The notes: generated by a model from the letters alone, not told the origin. Shown: positions 29,501 through 38,597, numbered from the stretch's first letter. The stretch: DNA of 64,000 nucleotides from Bacteroidia bacterium (GCA_026391215.1 JAPLDX010000090.1:1-64000); one strand, 5' to 3'. A program made the numbers and translations.

Positions 29501-29666
29501 TAATGTACCCCAAAGCTTCCTGAACAAACTTAAGATAGTTGCCTGCAGGTTATCGATTGTATCGGAGAATCCTTTAGTCTGGGCTCCGGGCTGGTCATGG
29601 ATGGATCCTGAGGAAGATGAATACATACCCTCCTATTTATCATTTAAACTGAATATAACACTTTAA
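26556..29666 (+). CDS. SusC/RagA TonB-linked outer-membrane transporter
   Basis: 1036-residue outer-membrane barrel that imports oligosaccharides with its SusD lid, energised by TonB. Order: signal peptide (1-20), carboxypeptidase-regulatory-like beta-sandwich (about 22-100, with GKVTDENQAPLAGVSVMVKG), the SusC motif EEVIVIGYGTVKKKDLTGAV, plug domain (about 115-230, with IYGARASNGVVIITTKKG), then a 22-strand barrel. Context with xylAB, CE15 and GH3 under the same type of operator suggests xylan or glucuronoxylan oligomers as ligand. The susD gene starts 11 bases after its stop. Confidence 0.95.
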   Translation: MKKILLMLIVLAGFSVSLVAQKVVTGKVTDENQAPLAGVSVMVKGTTVGTLTNVEGTFSLSIPENAKILSFSFIGMKSNDLEIGDQTTVNVVMSIDVGLLEEVIVIGYGTVKKKDLTGAVTRINAEELKTEATSNMTSILRGSIPGLNVSMNTTAKGLSSPRDMMIRGETSLRAVDANGTDQPQRDANAPLIVVDGMIYYGDLADINPQDIESFDVLKDASSAAIYGARASNGVVIITTKKGSKGKPVININTSTGMAYASPASLDLMNGEQFIARRIAGYEANERRQTTIGAGYYTKYDNLPSGVTLDQWKAYDGSAAATDLDAIWLNRIGFAPIEVVNYEAGNEMDYTKYMRQKGLTQDYTMSVSNATDAVSYYFSLGYTNNEGIRYNESFNTYRSRINLETTITSWLKVGTNTQIALRDESPIVVGRSFYVTPYSSMYEADGTTLLFAPSGYINAPNPLLELEYHDQFIKYNTLNSKLYATLSLPFGFSFTSEFIPRFNWNRDYQSFSSGHALWLPQGGRASRQNTTIFEWQVNNMLKWNKTFDIHAFDVTLVQTAEKYQYWRDYMYRQRFLPSDVLGYHRMQAAAEDLEISSNDEVSTGDALLARVNYTMAEKYNLTASFRRDGYSAFGQSNPRASFWSVAGGWTISKENFFTVTWVDQLKLRLSYGTNGNRGVGIYDALSNLNTGKFVLISGTTPSYVSQLYTSRMANPNLKWERTSAYNIGLDFAIFKGRLTGNIEGYYMITKDLLIPRQLPNITGYASVMSNMGQVDNKGIEISLNSVNISTQDLTWSTDFSLAHNRNKIVHLFGDYSTDPITGETKEVDDITNQWFIGHAVDQIWDYKILGIWQTDEAAEATTYSRNPGDYKLEDVNGDGYYTDADKSFQGYKRPIVRLTLRNTVQYKDFELSVKMYSYLGHFKDDYWLRNNEAFYDRSTFYNVPYWTPDNPGNKWARIDSYETGFSVWENNSFVRIDNVSLSYNVPQSFLNKLKIVACRLSIVSENPLVWAPGWSWMDPEEDEYIPSYLSFKLNITL

Positions 29667-29677
29667 TAATAAATGAT

Positions 29678-31564
29678 ATGAAAAAGTTTAAGATAATCTC
29701 AATTTTAATAGTGATGATGGTTTTTATCGGCATTCGCTGCTCAGAGGATTTTCTTACTCCAAAACCATTATCTTTTTATGCACCTGAAAACACATTTGTT
29801 GATGCAAATGGGTTAAATGCTGCCCTGATCGCCTGCCTGCGCAATGCACGGCACGAAATGTATGGAGATACACCTCCGTTCATTTCTGAAGGGATATTTT
29901 CCGACATTGCCGTTGAAGGTACTACAGATAAAACCGGAGTGCATATGGATATGCCGGCTCAAATACTTCCAAATGAGAATATGGATTACTCGGACAGGAC
30001 CAAGCTGGGCAGATACTGGACTGAAGCATATAACAGGATTAAATATGCCAATGTTGTTATAAACAGAATTGACGTTGCAAAATGGAAAAGTGAAGCTGAG
30101 CGGAATAATGTTCTTGGCAAGGCATACTTTCACAGAGCCAACGTTTACTATAGGCTTGTGAACCAGTACGGAGATGTGCCGTTTATCCTGACTGAGATAA
30201 TGGAACCCAAACTTGATTTCTACACATGCACACGTGAGAGTATCCTCAGGAAAATAAAGAAAGATCTGGAATTTGCCGCACTATGGGTTTATACCGATGC
30301 GCAGGGGTGTCCGATCGGGGATATCAACAATGCTGCTGTAAATCACTTGCTTACAAAAGTAAATCTTTCGCTTGGGGAATTTGATGATGCCATTGCTTCA
30401 GCCAATGCCGTTATAAACGATGGCGTCCACTCATTGATGACCACCAGATTTGGATCTTACAAGGATGATCCCACACATGATGTTATCTGGGACCTTCACC
30501 AGGAAGAAAATAAAGCCCTCGCTGAAAATAAGGAAAGGATCTGGCTTTTTGTCTGCAGTGAGACATTAACCGAAGACGGCGCCAGTGAAAAACTTACTGT
30601 TATGAGGCAGGCTGTACCATACTGGGGAGGTGCCGGTAAAAATAAAACTCCGACTGGTCAGACAGGTACCACTGATCAGCCTTTGGGTGCAAAAGTAGGA
30701 GGTAAAGCTGTTGAGATAGACCTTGTTGCAAAATACGGAAGGGGGATTGGTCGTTTCCGCCCGTCACCTTATTCTCAGTTTGATGTATGGGATGATCCTA
30801 ATGACAAACGACACCTGTATCCAAACTGGATAACAATGGAAAACCTGGTTTATAATAACCCGGTTTTGAAATCGCTTGGTGATCCATACTATAATAAACC
30901 TCTTCAGAAATATGATGCTACGGGGGGTATTTTATGCACCGATACCATTAGGTCATGGTACAACTGGCCGCATTATAAACTATTTGTTATTGACCCGACC
31001 AACCCAATGCCCCAGGGTGGAAATGGCGACTGGTATGCCTTCCGCCTGGCTGAAACCTATTTGTTAAGGGCTGAGGCTTATTGCTGGAAAGGTGATCTTA
31101 CAAATGCTGCTGCCGATGTTAATAAGGTCAGGAACAGGGCAGGTTGTGCTTCTTATACTCCTGCCCAGATAAACATAGGTACTATCCTCGATGAACGTAA
31201 TCGTGAATTGTACTATGAAGAGCCACGTAAGACCGAACTCACCCGTATTGCATATATATATGCGATGACCGGGATAACATGCTATAATGGGAAAACCTAT
31301 AGCCTGGCTAATTTCTCGACCGACAACTTCTGGTATGACAGGATAATTGAAAAGAACAAATTCTACCGGGACCAGGTCAAGGCTCCTTTCTATAATTACA
31401 GAATAGCTGAGTGGATCGTCCTCTGGCCTGTTCCAACAGCTGCCATAAGTGCAAACAGCCTCGGACATATCAATCAGAATCTGGGTTATCCCGGAGCTGA
31501 AACCAACATTACACCAATGAAATGGGTTGATGGCGCGGGTGAAGGATCAATTGTAGCTCAGTAA
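29678..31564 (+). CDS. SusD/RagB glycan-binding lipoprotein
   Basis: 628-residue surface lipoprotein forming the lid of the adjacent SusC barrel. The signal sequence ends in FIGIRC with Cys at about 21; the residues before Cys are an unusual lipobox. TPR-like SusD features follow: YWTEAYNRIKYANVVINRI, KAYFHRANVYYRLVNQYGDV and near the C-terminus RLAETYLLRAEAYCWKGD with ILDERNRELYYEE. It is about 80 residues longer than a typical SusD, mainly in the middle. Pairing with SusC and the LacI site upstream make it part of the xylan uptake system. A strong hairpin terminator follows. Confidence 0.94.
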   Translation: MKKFKIISILIVMMVFIGIRCSEDFLTPKPLSFYAPENTFVDANGLNAALIACLRNARHEMYGDTPPFISEGIFSDIAVEGTTDKTGVHMDMPAQILPNENMDYSDRTKLGRYWTEAYNRIKYANVVINRIDVAKWKSEAERNNVLGKAYFHRANVYYRLVNQYGDVPFILTEIMEPKLDFYTCTRESILRKIKKDLEFAALWVYTDAQGCPIGDINNAAVNHLLTKVNLSLGEFDDAIASANAVINDGVHSLMTTRFGSYKDDPTHDVIWDLHQEENKALAENKERIWLFVCSETLTEDGASEKLTVMRQAVPYWGGAGKNKTPTGQTGTTDQPLGAKVGGKAVEIDLVAKYGRGIGRFRPSPYSQFDVWDDPNDKRHLYPNWITMENLVYNNPVLKSLGDPYYNKPLQKYDATGGILCTDTIRSWYNWPHYKLFVIDPTNPMPQGGNGDWYAFRLAETYLLRAEAYCWKGDLTNAAADVNKVRNRAGCASYTPAQINIGTILDERNRELYYEEPRKTELTRIAYIYAMTGITCYNGKTYSLANFSTDNFWYDRIIEKNKFYRDQVKAPFYNYRIAEWIVLWPVPTAAISANSLGHINQNLGYPGAETNITPMKWVDGAGEGSIVAQ

Positions 31565-31583
31565 TTTGTTAAATATGTATAAT

Positions 31584-31625
31584 AGAGAAGCCTGCTTCAT
31601 ACGGAAGAGGCTTCTCTTCTTTTCC
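31584..31625 (+). terminator. Terminator after SusCD
   Basis: AGAGAAGCCT (31584-31593) pairs perfectly with AGGCTTCTCT (31608-31617) around a 14-base loop, followed by TCTTTTCCTTT. It may only partly block read-through into the oxidoreductase gene 65 bases on. Confidence 0.75.
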
Positions 31626-31681
31626 TTTATGTAATTTTATATCAGTTTTTATCACATTTTTAAATAAATCATCTGACAGAT

Positions 31682-33055
31682 ATGAAAAGAAGAAAATTTA
31701 TTGCGAATACCGCAGCTGCTGCAGCTGGTACTATAATAATGCCGACGATTATCCCTTCATCAGTCATCGGTAACAATCCGCCGAGCGATAAGATCAATAT
31801 TGGCTGGATAGGCAACGGCAGACAGGGAAGAGGTGACATTATGGGAACTATGAGGTTTGATTCAGCCATGGTAGTCGCTGTTTCTGATGTGGATTCAAAC
31901 AGAATGGCTCTCGGTAAAAAAATGGTTGAAGATTTTTATGCCAAAAAAACAGGCCAGGCAGGATACGTGGATGTTAAAAGCCATGCGGATTATCATACTT
32001 TGCTGGCCGATAAAGATATTGATGCCGTTATGATCACAACACCTGATCACTGGCATTCGCAGCCTGCTCTTGAAGCAGCGCTCGCAAGCAAGGATATCTA
32101 TCTCGAAAAGCCCACTTCACTTACCATTGCTGAAGGCAGAGTGCTGAGCGATGTGGTAAGACGTCAGAAGGTTATCCTTCAGGTCGGGACTCAGCAGCGC
32201 TCAAGCACACAGTGGAGATATGCTGCCGAGCTGGTCAGAAACGGCAGGATAGGTAAACTCCATACTGTTAAAATAGGACTTCCCGGAGATCCGGCCGGAC
32301 CTGAAGCTGCCGAGATGCCGATCCCTGAAAACCTGAATTATGATATGTGGCTTGGATCAACACCCGAGGTCTATTATACTGAAATAAGGGTACATCCGCA
32401 AAAGGATTTTGATCGCCCGGGATGGCTCAGATGCGAGCAATTTGGAGCAGGGATGATAACAGGATGGGGACAGCATCATTTCGATTCAGCAGCCTGGGGT
32501 ATGGATACTGAATTAACAGGTCCAATTTCAATAGAAGCTGTAGCACAATTTCCGAAATCAGGTCTCTGGGATGTTCATGGCGATTTTATGTCAATAGCAG
32601 AATATAAAAACGGAATAACACAGCTGACAAGCGGAAACTATCCAAACGGAGTGAGGTATGAAGGTACTGATGGCTGGATTTTTGTTACACGCGGTAACTA
32701 CAGGGCAACCGACAGTGATCCTGTTTCACAGGAAAATAATACAAAAGCGCTTAATGCAAGCGATCTCAAGATCCTGTCTTCGGTGATCGGACCGAATGAA
32801 ATACATCTTTATGAAAGCGATTCACAGCAGGGCAACTGGCTTGATTGCATAAAATCAAGGAAAGAGCCCATCTCACCTGTTGAGATAGGGCACCGGGCAT
32901 GTTCAGTATGTCTTGTTACTCATATAGCAATGAAGCTTGGAAGAAAGCTCAACTGGGACCCTGATAAGGAGAAATTTGTGAATGACGATGAAGCGAACAG
33001 CATGCTTTCACGCCCTCAGAGAGCGCCTTACGGAACAAATTATGTAAAGATTTAA
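31682..33055 (+). CDS. Gfo/Idh/MocA oxidoreductase, Tat-exported
   Basis: 457-residue NAD(P)-type oxidoreductase with a twin-arginine signal (MKRRKFIANTAAAAAG). Rossmann motif is near residue 39-46 (IGWIGNGRQGRG), and the family's EKPTSLTI segment holds the catalytic-type Lys at about 142 (LEKP). The C-terminal half is the usual alpha/beta sheet domain (MITGWGQHHFDSAAWGMD). Exported members of this family act on sugars or glycosides in the periplasm, some as oxidative glycosidases. It is followed 10 bases later by the second DUF6807 gene, a pairing seen in many Bacteroidota polysaccharide loci. Confidence 0.9.
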   Translation: MKRRKFIANTAAAAAGTIIMPTIIPSSVIGNNPPSDKINIGWIGNGRQGRGDIMGTMRFDSAMVVAVSDVDSNRMALGKKMVEDFYAKKTGQAGYVDVKSHADYHTLLADKDIDAVMITTPDHWHSQPALEAALASKDIYLEKPTSLTIAEGRVLSDVVRRQKVILQVGTQQRSSTQWRYAAELVRNGRIGKLHTVKIGLPGDPAGPEAAEMPIPENLNYDMWLGSTPEVYYTEIRVHPQKDFDRPGWLRCEQFGAGMITGWGQHHFDSAAWGMDTELTGPISIEAVAQFPKSGLWDVHGDFMSIAEYKNGITQLTSGNYPNGVRYEGTDGWIFVTRGNYRATDSDPVSQENNTKALNASDLKILSSVIGPNEIHLYESDSQQGNWLDCIKSRKEPISPVEIGHRACSVCLVTHIAMKLGRKLNWDPDKEKFVNDDEANSMLSRPQRAPYGTNYVKI

Positions 33056-33065
33056 TACTCCTGTC

Positions 33066-33971
33066 ATGAGAAGAATTTTGATTTATGCCTCGTTTATGCT
33101 TGCAGGCGCAGTAATGACTTTACCCGGGAAAGGAGCAAAGATAGAAGCTGTTAAAGTCGGTTCAAAGATCAATGTTACAATTGATGGCAAGTTTTTTACC
33201 AGCTACATCTTTTCGGAAGATGAGAAATATCCTTTCTTCTATCCTGTAAATGGACCTGTATCAGGAGGATCAGTTACTTCGATGAGAAATGCAGTTTATC
33301 CTCATCACACCTCGCTTTTTTTTGGATGTGACCAGGTAAACGGCGGAAATTACTGGCAGGAGGGACTGGATAGAGGCCGGATAATCTCTGTAAATGCTCA
33401 GATACTGAAACAGGGAGGCGATTCAGTCGTAATAACTGATGAATGTATCTGGAGCCGCCCGGGAGCCTTATCACCTGTAAAAGATACCCGTGAATTCATT
33501 ATAACCGCCCCATCTGCAACAGTTACTCAGATAGATGTGGAGATAACCATGGAGATGCTTATAGATGTCCATATCCGCAAGACAAACCATTCTCTTTTCA
33601 GTGCAAGAATGGCAGCCGATCTTGCAGTGACCAGCGGGGGAACTATGATAAACGCTGAAGGAGCAAAAGGCGAAAAAGAAACATTCGGGAAAGGTTCTCC
33701 CTGGATTGACTTTTACGGGAAACGGGGCAATGCAGTCGAAGGACTGGCTATAATGCAGCACCCATCCAATCCATGGTATCCGTCACCCTGGTTTACACGT
33801 GATTACGGATTCATCTCACCAACACCTATGTACTGGCCTAAGGACGATGCGGAAACTTTCATGGAAAAAGGAACACAGCTTAAGCTGAGGTATCGTGTGC
33901 TTATTCATTCCGGAACTCATACTGATGCTGATATTGCAGGTCAGTTTGAGAAGTATAAAATCAGCAATTAA
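33066..33971 (+). CDS. DUF6807 (PmoA-family) secreted protein, second copy
   Basis: 301-residue exported protein with a signal peptide (about 1-23). Motifs shared with the copy at 25.1 kb include HHTSLFFGCDQVNGGNYW in place of the DHLHHYGIW motif, and a matching C-terminal LKLRYRVLIHSG. It lacks the N-terminal extra domain. It is co-directional with the Gfo/Idh/MocA gene 10 bases upstream, so the two probably act on the same carbohydrate. The reaction is unknown; only the family assignment and location are secure. Confidence 0.82.
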   Translation: MRRILIYASFMLAGAVMTLPGKGAKIEAVKVGSKINVTIDGKFFTSYIFSEDEKYPFFYPVNGPVSGGSVTSMRNAVYPHHTSLFFGCDQVNGGNYWQEGLDRGRIISVNAQILKQGGDSVVITDECIWSRPGALSPVKDTREFIITAPSATVTQIDVEITMEMLIDVHIRKTNHSLFSARMAADLAVTSGGTMINAEGAKGEKETFGKGSPWIDFYGKRGNAVEGLAIMQHPSNPWYPSPWFTRDYGFISPTPMYWPKDDAETFMEKGTQLKLRYRVLIHSGTHTDADIAGQFEKYKISN

Positions 33972-34009
33972 AACACGAGCTCATCCTCCCGACTCCCTTA
34001 TTTTGTCTT

Positions 34010-34131
34010 CATGTACTCACCCCCTTAATCCCCCTCTCTGCTAAAGCAAAGAGGGGGAAAATATTGATTTACAATAGCTTAAGCCCCCTGCCTTGCGCTA
34101 GCAGGGAAGGGGGTTGGGGGAAGGGTACATG
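34010..34131. repeat. Intergenic C-run/G-run palindrome, copy 4 (long form)
   Basis: Closed by a perfect CATGTAC/GTACATG outer stem, with inner hairpins CCCCTCT-CTGCTAAAGCAA-AGAGGGG and CCCCCTGCC-TTGCGCTA-GCAGGGAAGGGGG. It shares the CATGTACTCA start with copy 3. It lies between the stops of the convergent DUF6807 and CE15 genes and could terminate both. Confidence 0.75.
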
Positions 34132-34165
34132 TAATTCAAGAAAGGTGTGAGTATATAAATGAAAT

Positions 34166-35521
34166 TTATTTCAAATACCTCTTTGCAAACTGGATGAAAT
34201 AAGGCCAGTTTGGTCCTGAGGTATGCCCGCCGGAATGCTGCCGGTATGCTATATCTCCATCAGTCAGCGTTGTTTCAAGAGGAGGATGCTCAGTGGTTCC
34301 CAAACCCTTTTTGCCAAGGAGTTCATAAACAGGACCGGCATATGCACCTGCCAGGAACATTCCTTTTCCATCAATCCAGGCATCTCCGTTTTCCGTGGAA
34401 CCTGAACCTATAAATACCGGACGAGGGGCACATAAAGCAACAAGTTCATGTGCGTCTAAAGGAAGATCGTTCTGTGTTAACGGATCTGCACCGTACTTAA
34501 TAAAATTACCTGCAAACCAGTGATACTCACCCGAAGCGGCAAGGTTTTCAATCTGCTCTCCGAAAATGCGACGATAAAGCTTTACTCCTCCCGCGCCTGA
34601 TGAACCTATAAATCCTATTGCGAACCTTTCATCATATGCCATTGTAACAATAGAAGCTTTACCATAGCGGGAAAGTCCTTCAATGCCAACTTTTTTCGCA
34701 TTCACATCCTTATCTGTTTCGAAGTAATCGAGAGCCATGGAAGCTCCCCATGCCCATGCTCTTAAAGCTCCCCAGTCATCAGGTTTGCGCCGTTCTCCTT
34801 TATTCACAAGTCCTATTATTCCGGCTGTAAGACCAGCTCCATTATCTGCCTGTACGCTTACCGGAATCAGAATTGCATAACCCCATCCGGCTTCCAGAAT
34901 CTGCTCCATCCACGTTGGCTCGGGTGGTCCTTGAGGGCGATTTGAAACCGGAGGCTTCCAACCGGCCGGAAAAACAAAACCGAATTCCATGATCACCGGG
35001 ACAGGACCTACAGCTCCTGCCGGAGTAGTAAGAGTGAGGTCAATGTTTACCACAATTGCCGGATATGCAGAGTTATCGACATGACCTGATAGCTTTTTAG
35101 TTACAACAGGTACGCTGCCGACACTATCCCTTGTAACATTCAGTACCTTCCAGGTCACTTCCGGTACATTATCCGGGACGCGACCGTAAAGCTCATTGTC
35201 AAACAATTCAATAAGTTCCGGGCGGCGTTTCTTCCACCATTCTTTTGCAGATTTAACACGTTTACCATTGTTCAGGATCAGCGGATCTGGCAGAGACGTA
35301 TATTGACCTGCCTTTGATTCGTCCATGTTAGCAGCATTAGGGGCAGTTGGATTTCCTGAAGGGCCGGGACGCACCGAGGTAATACCAATCTGATCCAGCA
35401 TATTCTTATAATCCTCCCGGGTGAGCTTATTTATACTATCCATGGCAGCCTTGGAAAACTGACCAGATGCAATGCATGCAAGAAGCAGGAATATTGAGAT
35501 AAATAAAAATAACTTTTTCAC
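34166..35521 (-). CDS. 4-O-methyl-glucuronoyl methylesterase (CE15), secreted
   Basis: Alpha/beta-hydrolase that cuts the ester between lignin alcohols and 4-O-methyl-glucuronic acid on xylan. It has 451 residues with a signal peptide (1-20). The CE15 nucleophile motif is GLSRYGKA with Ser284; GSTENGDAW carries the candidate acid residue, and the catalytic His lies in HSGGHTSG near residue 436. LPDPL and the FDNELYGRVP stretch are typical family features. It is six bases downstream of the GH3 gene on the same strand. Together with the GH115 remnant it marks this locus as glucuronoxylan-directed. Confidence 0.9.
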   Translation of the reverse strand: MKKLFLFISIFLLLACIASGQFSKAAMDSINKLTREDYKNMLDQIGITSVRPGPSGNPTAPNAANMDESKAGQYTSLPDPLILNNGKRVKSAKEWWKKRRPELIELFDNELYGRVPDNVPEVTWKVLNVTRDSVGSVPVVTKKLSGHVDNSAYPAIVVNIDLTLTTPAGAVGPVPVIMEFGFVFPAGWKPPVSNRPQGPPEPTWMEQILEAGWGYAILIPVSVQADNGAGLTAGIIGLVNKGERRKPDDWGALRAWAWGASMALDYFETDKDVNAKKVGIEGLSRYGKASIVTMAYDERFAIGFIGSSGAGGVKLYRRIFGEQIENLAASGEYHWFAGNFIKYGADPLTQNDLPLDAHELVALCAPRPVFIGSGSTENGDAWIDGKGMFLAGAYAGPVYELLGKKGLGTTEHPPLETTLTDGDIAYRQHSGGHTSGPNWPYFIQFAKRYLK

Positions 35522-35527
35522 GGAAAA

Positions 35528-37756
35528 TTATAGTAATGTCACAGTTTTCTTAAGAATCCTTGGCTCTTTCACTCCGGTTACAGCTTTTGGCTGACTGCCA
35601 CCGACAGTCAGTTCAAAAATGCCGGGATTTACTACCCTTTTATTCTGTTCATCGATAACCGAGAATGCATCAGGGGAAACTGAGAATGTGACAGTCTTGT
35701 TTTCACCGGGAAGCAGATTGATCCGCTTGAAACCTTTAAGGGCACGGATTGGCACAGGAACTGAAGAACCCAGGTTAGAGAGATAAAGCTGAACTACTTC
35801 ATCACCGGCTATTTTACCTGTATTCTTCACAGTCACAGTTACTGTTACTTCATCCCCGGATTTAATTTTTTTTGCCACCTTTAATTTGCTGTATCTGAAT
35901 GTAGTATAGCTGAGCCCAAAACCAAAGGGGTAGAGAGCTTCTCCCTTAAAATAACGATAGGTCCGGTTTTCCATCCTGTATTCGGTAAAATCAGGAAGAT
36001 CCTCCACTGATTTATAAACTGTTACAGGAAGTCGTCCGCCCGGATTATAATCTCCGAAGATCACATCAGCCAAAGCCTGACCTGCAGCCTGACCGCCGTA
36101 CCATGTCTCGATAATAACCGGGATATTATCATTTTCCCAGTTGACCGTAAGAGCACTGCCATTAAGCAGTACCAGCACAACCGGCTTGCCAAGGGCATGG
36201 ATCTCTTTAATGAGCGCCTGCTGCACATCAGGAAGATCTATCCGGGTGCGGTCGCCGCCCCTGAATCCATCGACGGTGACTTTCATTTCTTCTCCTTCGA
36301 GTCTCGGTGTTATTCCCATGCACATGATCACTATGTCAGCTTTTTTTGCAGTTTCCAGAGCTTCGGCTTTCATTTCTTCATCAGTTCTTTTCTCCGGCAA
36401 ACCTGCCACCCAGTTACAGCCCTGGGCATAAAGAACCTCAGATAATCCTTCAAGTTCTTCCCTGATCCCTCTTAAAGGCGTATATGGATCCGATGGAGTA
36501 CCGTTATAATTTCCCAGTAAAACAAATGACTGGTCAGAGTTGGGACCTATTACAGCAACTGTCCCGATATCTTTCTTTAACGGAAGCAGATTACCATGAT
36601 TTTTTAAAAGCACTATTGATTTAAGGGCAGTCTCTTTTGCAAGAGCTTTATTCTGTTCGCTGTCATTGACACTGTATGGTATCTGGGCATACTTTACCAT
36701 TTCAGGAGGATCGAACATGCCCAGTTTGAATCTTGCAGTGAAAAGTCTTTTAACAGAAACATCAACTTCCTGTTCTGTAATAAGTCCCTTATTCAGTGAT
36801 TCCTTCAGGCTCCTGTAAGCCGATCCGCATTCAAGATCCGTACCGGCGCGTACACTAATGGCTGATGCTTCTTCCGATGTAGCAACTACTTTATGAAACC
36901 TGTAGATATCATCAATAGCCCCGCAGTCAGAAACTATATATCCGTCAAATCCCCATTCATTGCGCAAAATACTTTTAATAAGCATGTCTCCGCCGCAGCA
37001 GGTCTCTCCATTGTACCTGTTATAGGCACACATCACAGAATAGGCTTTTCCTTCCTTTATACCCATCTCAAACTGCGGCAGATATGTCTCTCTCAGATCT
37101 CTTTCATCTGTCTTAGCATCAAATGAGTGTCTTTCAGGCTCCGGACCACTGTGAACTGCATAATGTTTGAGTGTTGCAATGGTTTTAAAGTATTTAGGAT
37201 CATCGCCCTGGAGTCCTTTTACAAATTGTACAGCAATTTTCCCTGTCAGGAACGGATCTTCACCATAGGTTTCCTGCCCTCTTCCCCAGCGTGGATCCCT
37301 GAAAAGATTAATATTAGGAGACCAGAACGTCAGACCCTGGTAAATCCTTCTGGAATTATTCCTTACAAATTCATGATGCTTGGCTCGGGCTTCATCTGAA
37401 ATAGCAGTGGCTACTCTGAATATCAGGTCCTCATCCCATGTAGCGCCCAGTCCAATTGCCTGGGGAAACACTGTTGCCACTCCTGCTCTTGCAACACCAT
37501 GGAGGCATTCATTCCACCAGTTATAAGCCGGGATGCCCAGTCTTTCTATTGCAGGCGCCGAGTTCATCATCTGGCCGATCTTTTCATCAACCGTCAATCT
37601 GCTAACCAGATCATTTACACGTACTTCTATCGACAAATCTGGATTCTGAAAAGGAAGCTCCCAGGTTTGCTGAGCTTTAGCAATCTGGCTGATACAAACC
37701 AGTATAAGCAGAGCTATAAGAACTCTCTTAAGGATCAATTTAATGTTTATCTTCAT
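35528..37756 (-). CDS. GH3 glycosidase, probable beta-xylosidase
   Basis: Retaining exo-glycosidase of 742 residues, exported (signal about 1-29). The GH3 TIM-barrel contains WWNECLHGVAR (80-90), typical of beta-xylosidases, KHYAVHSGPE (197-206), and the nucleophile Asp277 in VSDCGA. The alpha/beta sandwich follows (about 385-600), and a C-terminal Fn3-like domain (about 655-725) ends the protein. Xylosidase rather than glucosidase is favoured by the ECLHG motif and by its place beside CE15 and near xylAB. Transcription runs into CE15. Confidence 0.92.
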   Translation of the reverse strand: MKINIKLILKRVLIALLILVCISQIAKAQQTWELPFQNPDLSIEVRVNDLVSRLTVDEKIGQMMNSAPAIERLGIPAYNWWNECLHGVARAGVATVFPQAIGLGATWDEDLIFRVATAISDEARAKHHEFVRNNSRRIYQGLTFWSPNINLFRDPRWGRGQETYGEDPFLTGKIAVQFVKGLQGDDPKYFKTIATLKHYAVHSGPEPERHSFDAKTDERDLRETYLPQFEMGIKEGKAYSVMCAYNRYNGETCCGGDMLIKSILRNEWGFDGYIVSDCGAIDDIYRFHKVVATSEEASAISVRAGTDLECGSAYRSLKESLNKGLITEQEVDVSVKRLFTARFKLGMFDPPEMVKYAQIPYSVNDSEQNKALAKETALKSIVLLKNHGNLLPLKKDIGTVAVIGPNSDQSFVLLGNYNGTPSDPYTPLRGIREELEGLSEVLYAQGCNWVAGLPEKRTDEEMKAEALETAKKADIVIMCMGITPRLEGEEMKVTVDGFRGGDRTRIDLPDVQQALIKEIHALGKPVVLVLLNGSALTVNWENDNIPVIIETWYGGQAAGQALADVIFGDYNPGGRLPVTVYKSVEDLPDFTEYRMENRTYRYFKGEALYPFGFGLSYTTFRYSKLKVAKKIKSGDEVTVTVTVKNTGKIAGDEVVQLYLSNLGSSVPVPIRALKGFKRINLLPGENKTVTFSVSPDAFSVIDEQNKRVVNPGIFELTVGGSQPKAVTGVKEPRILKKTVTLL

Positions 37757-37815
37757 GGCGATATTAATGAGGTTTTCTTATTTTTATACCGTTAAGCCGT
37801 TGAACCTTTGTGCCG

Positions 37816-38517
37816 TTATGCCTTGCTTCTCCTATAAATACAGTCTTTCATATCGCAAAGGCTGCAGGTATAAGGGTGTCTTTTTACATTCTTGCCTATA
37901 CCGATAATTCCGCTGATTGATTTCATCGGATACATCAGTGCTGAAGACGATAATTTTATTTCGCAAAAGTTATCCGTCAACAGCTGAAACAGTTTATGCT
38001 GTTCAGCAACAAGCCAGCCGCAGTATCCCGGGCTGAACCTGTTAGTGATCCCTTTACCCAGGGCGTTTATTTCTCTTTCAAGCTGGTCCTGCATAAGATC
38101 TGCAGCTGCCTCAACAGCCTCACTACCAACAACATCATAGATATAACCTCTCAGCAGATCCCCTTCCTTCATCGATTTCTTACTCCTGGCTCCGATCTCC
38201 TCTCCTGCCGTACATAAAAACAAAGCTGCTGAATCCGATTTCTTAATCTGGCTGTAAATGATCTTTTTTATTTGGAAGACCAGGCCGTTTATAGTCACAG
38301 TTTTTTCGGCTTCGTCAAATGCAATATCATCAAAAAACCTGTATTCTGCTTTCATTGTACAGATCTCCTCTGCTTCTTTCAGAACCTCTGAAACAAGTTC
38401 AGAAATAGTCTCCTGTGACTCTCCTTCCTTATAACCCATGACACTTTCAACCTGGGAAACAGCGAGTTTCAGATCCTTAAAGTCAAATTGAAAAGTTGAT
38501 CCGGTCATTAATTCCAT
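37816..38517 (-). CDS. Stand-alone MetH-type cobalamin activation domain
   Basis: 233-residue protein matching only the C-terminal SAM-binding activation domain of methionine synthase, which reductively remethylates oxidised cob(II)alamin. The diagnostic RFSPGYCGW (RxxPGY SAM-binding motif) lies near residue 162, followed by SSALMYPMKSISGIIGIG. A C-terminal Cys-rich tail (TCSLCDMKDCIYRR) has CxxC...C spacing and might bind metal. It is the last gene of the corrinoid operon, separated from the MTHFR gene by palindrome copy 5. It presumably rescues the operon's corrinoid protein, instead of the RACo-type ATPase used in acetogens. Confidence 0.85.
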   Translation of the reverse strand: MELMTGSTFQFDFKDLKLAVSQVESVMGYKEGESQETISELVSEVLKEAEEICTMKAEYRFFDDIAFDEAEKTVTINGLVFQIKKIIYSQIKKSDSAALFLCTAGEEIGARSKKSMKEGDLLRGYIYDVVGSEAVEAAADLMQDQLEREINALGKGITNRFSPGYCGWLVAEQHKLFQLLTDNFCEIKLSSSALMYPMKSISGIIGIGKNVKRHPYTCSLCDMKDCIYRRSKA

Positions 38518-38526
38518 TATTCATCA

Positions 38527-38597
38527 CCCCCCATCCCCCCTGAAGGGGGGCTAAAATGTACTGCTAATTAAGCCCCATTTAGGGGGTTTGGGGGTCA
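38527..38597. repeat. C-run/G-run palindrome, copy 5, inside the corrinoid operon
   Basis: Hairpin arms with CCCCCCTGAAGGGGGGC and CCCCATTTAGGGGG followed by TTTGGGGGTCAG. Its right arm encodes the last residues (DPQTP) and the stop codon of the MTHFR gene at 38579. It may tune expression of the downstream activation-domain gene. Confidence 0.72.
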
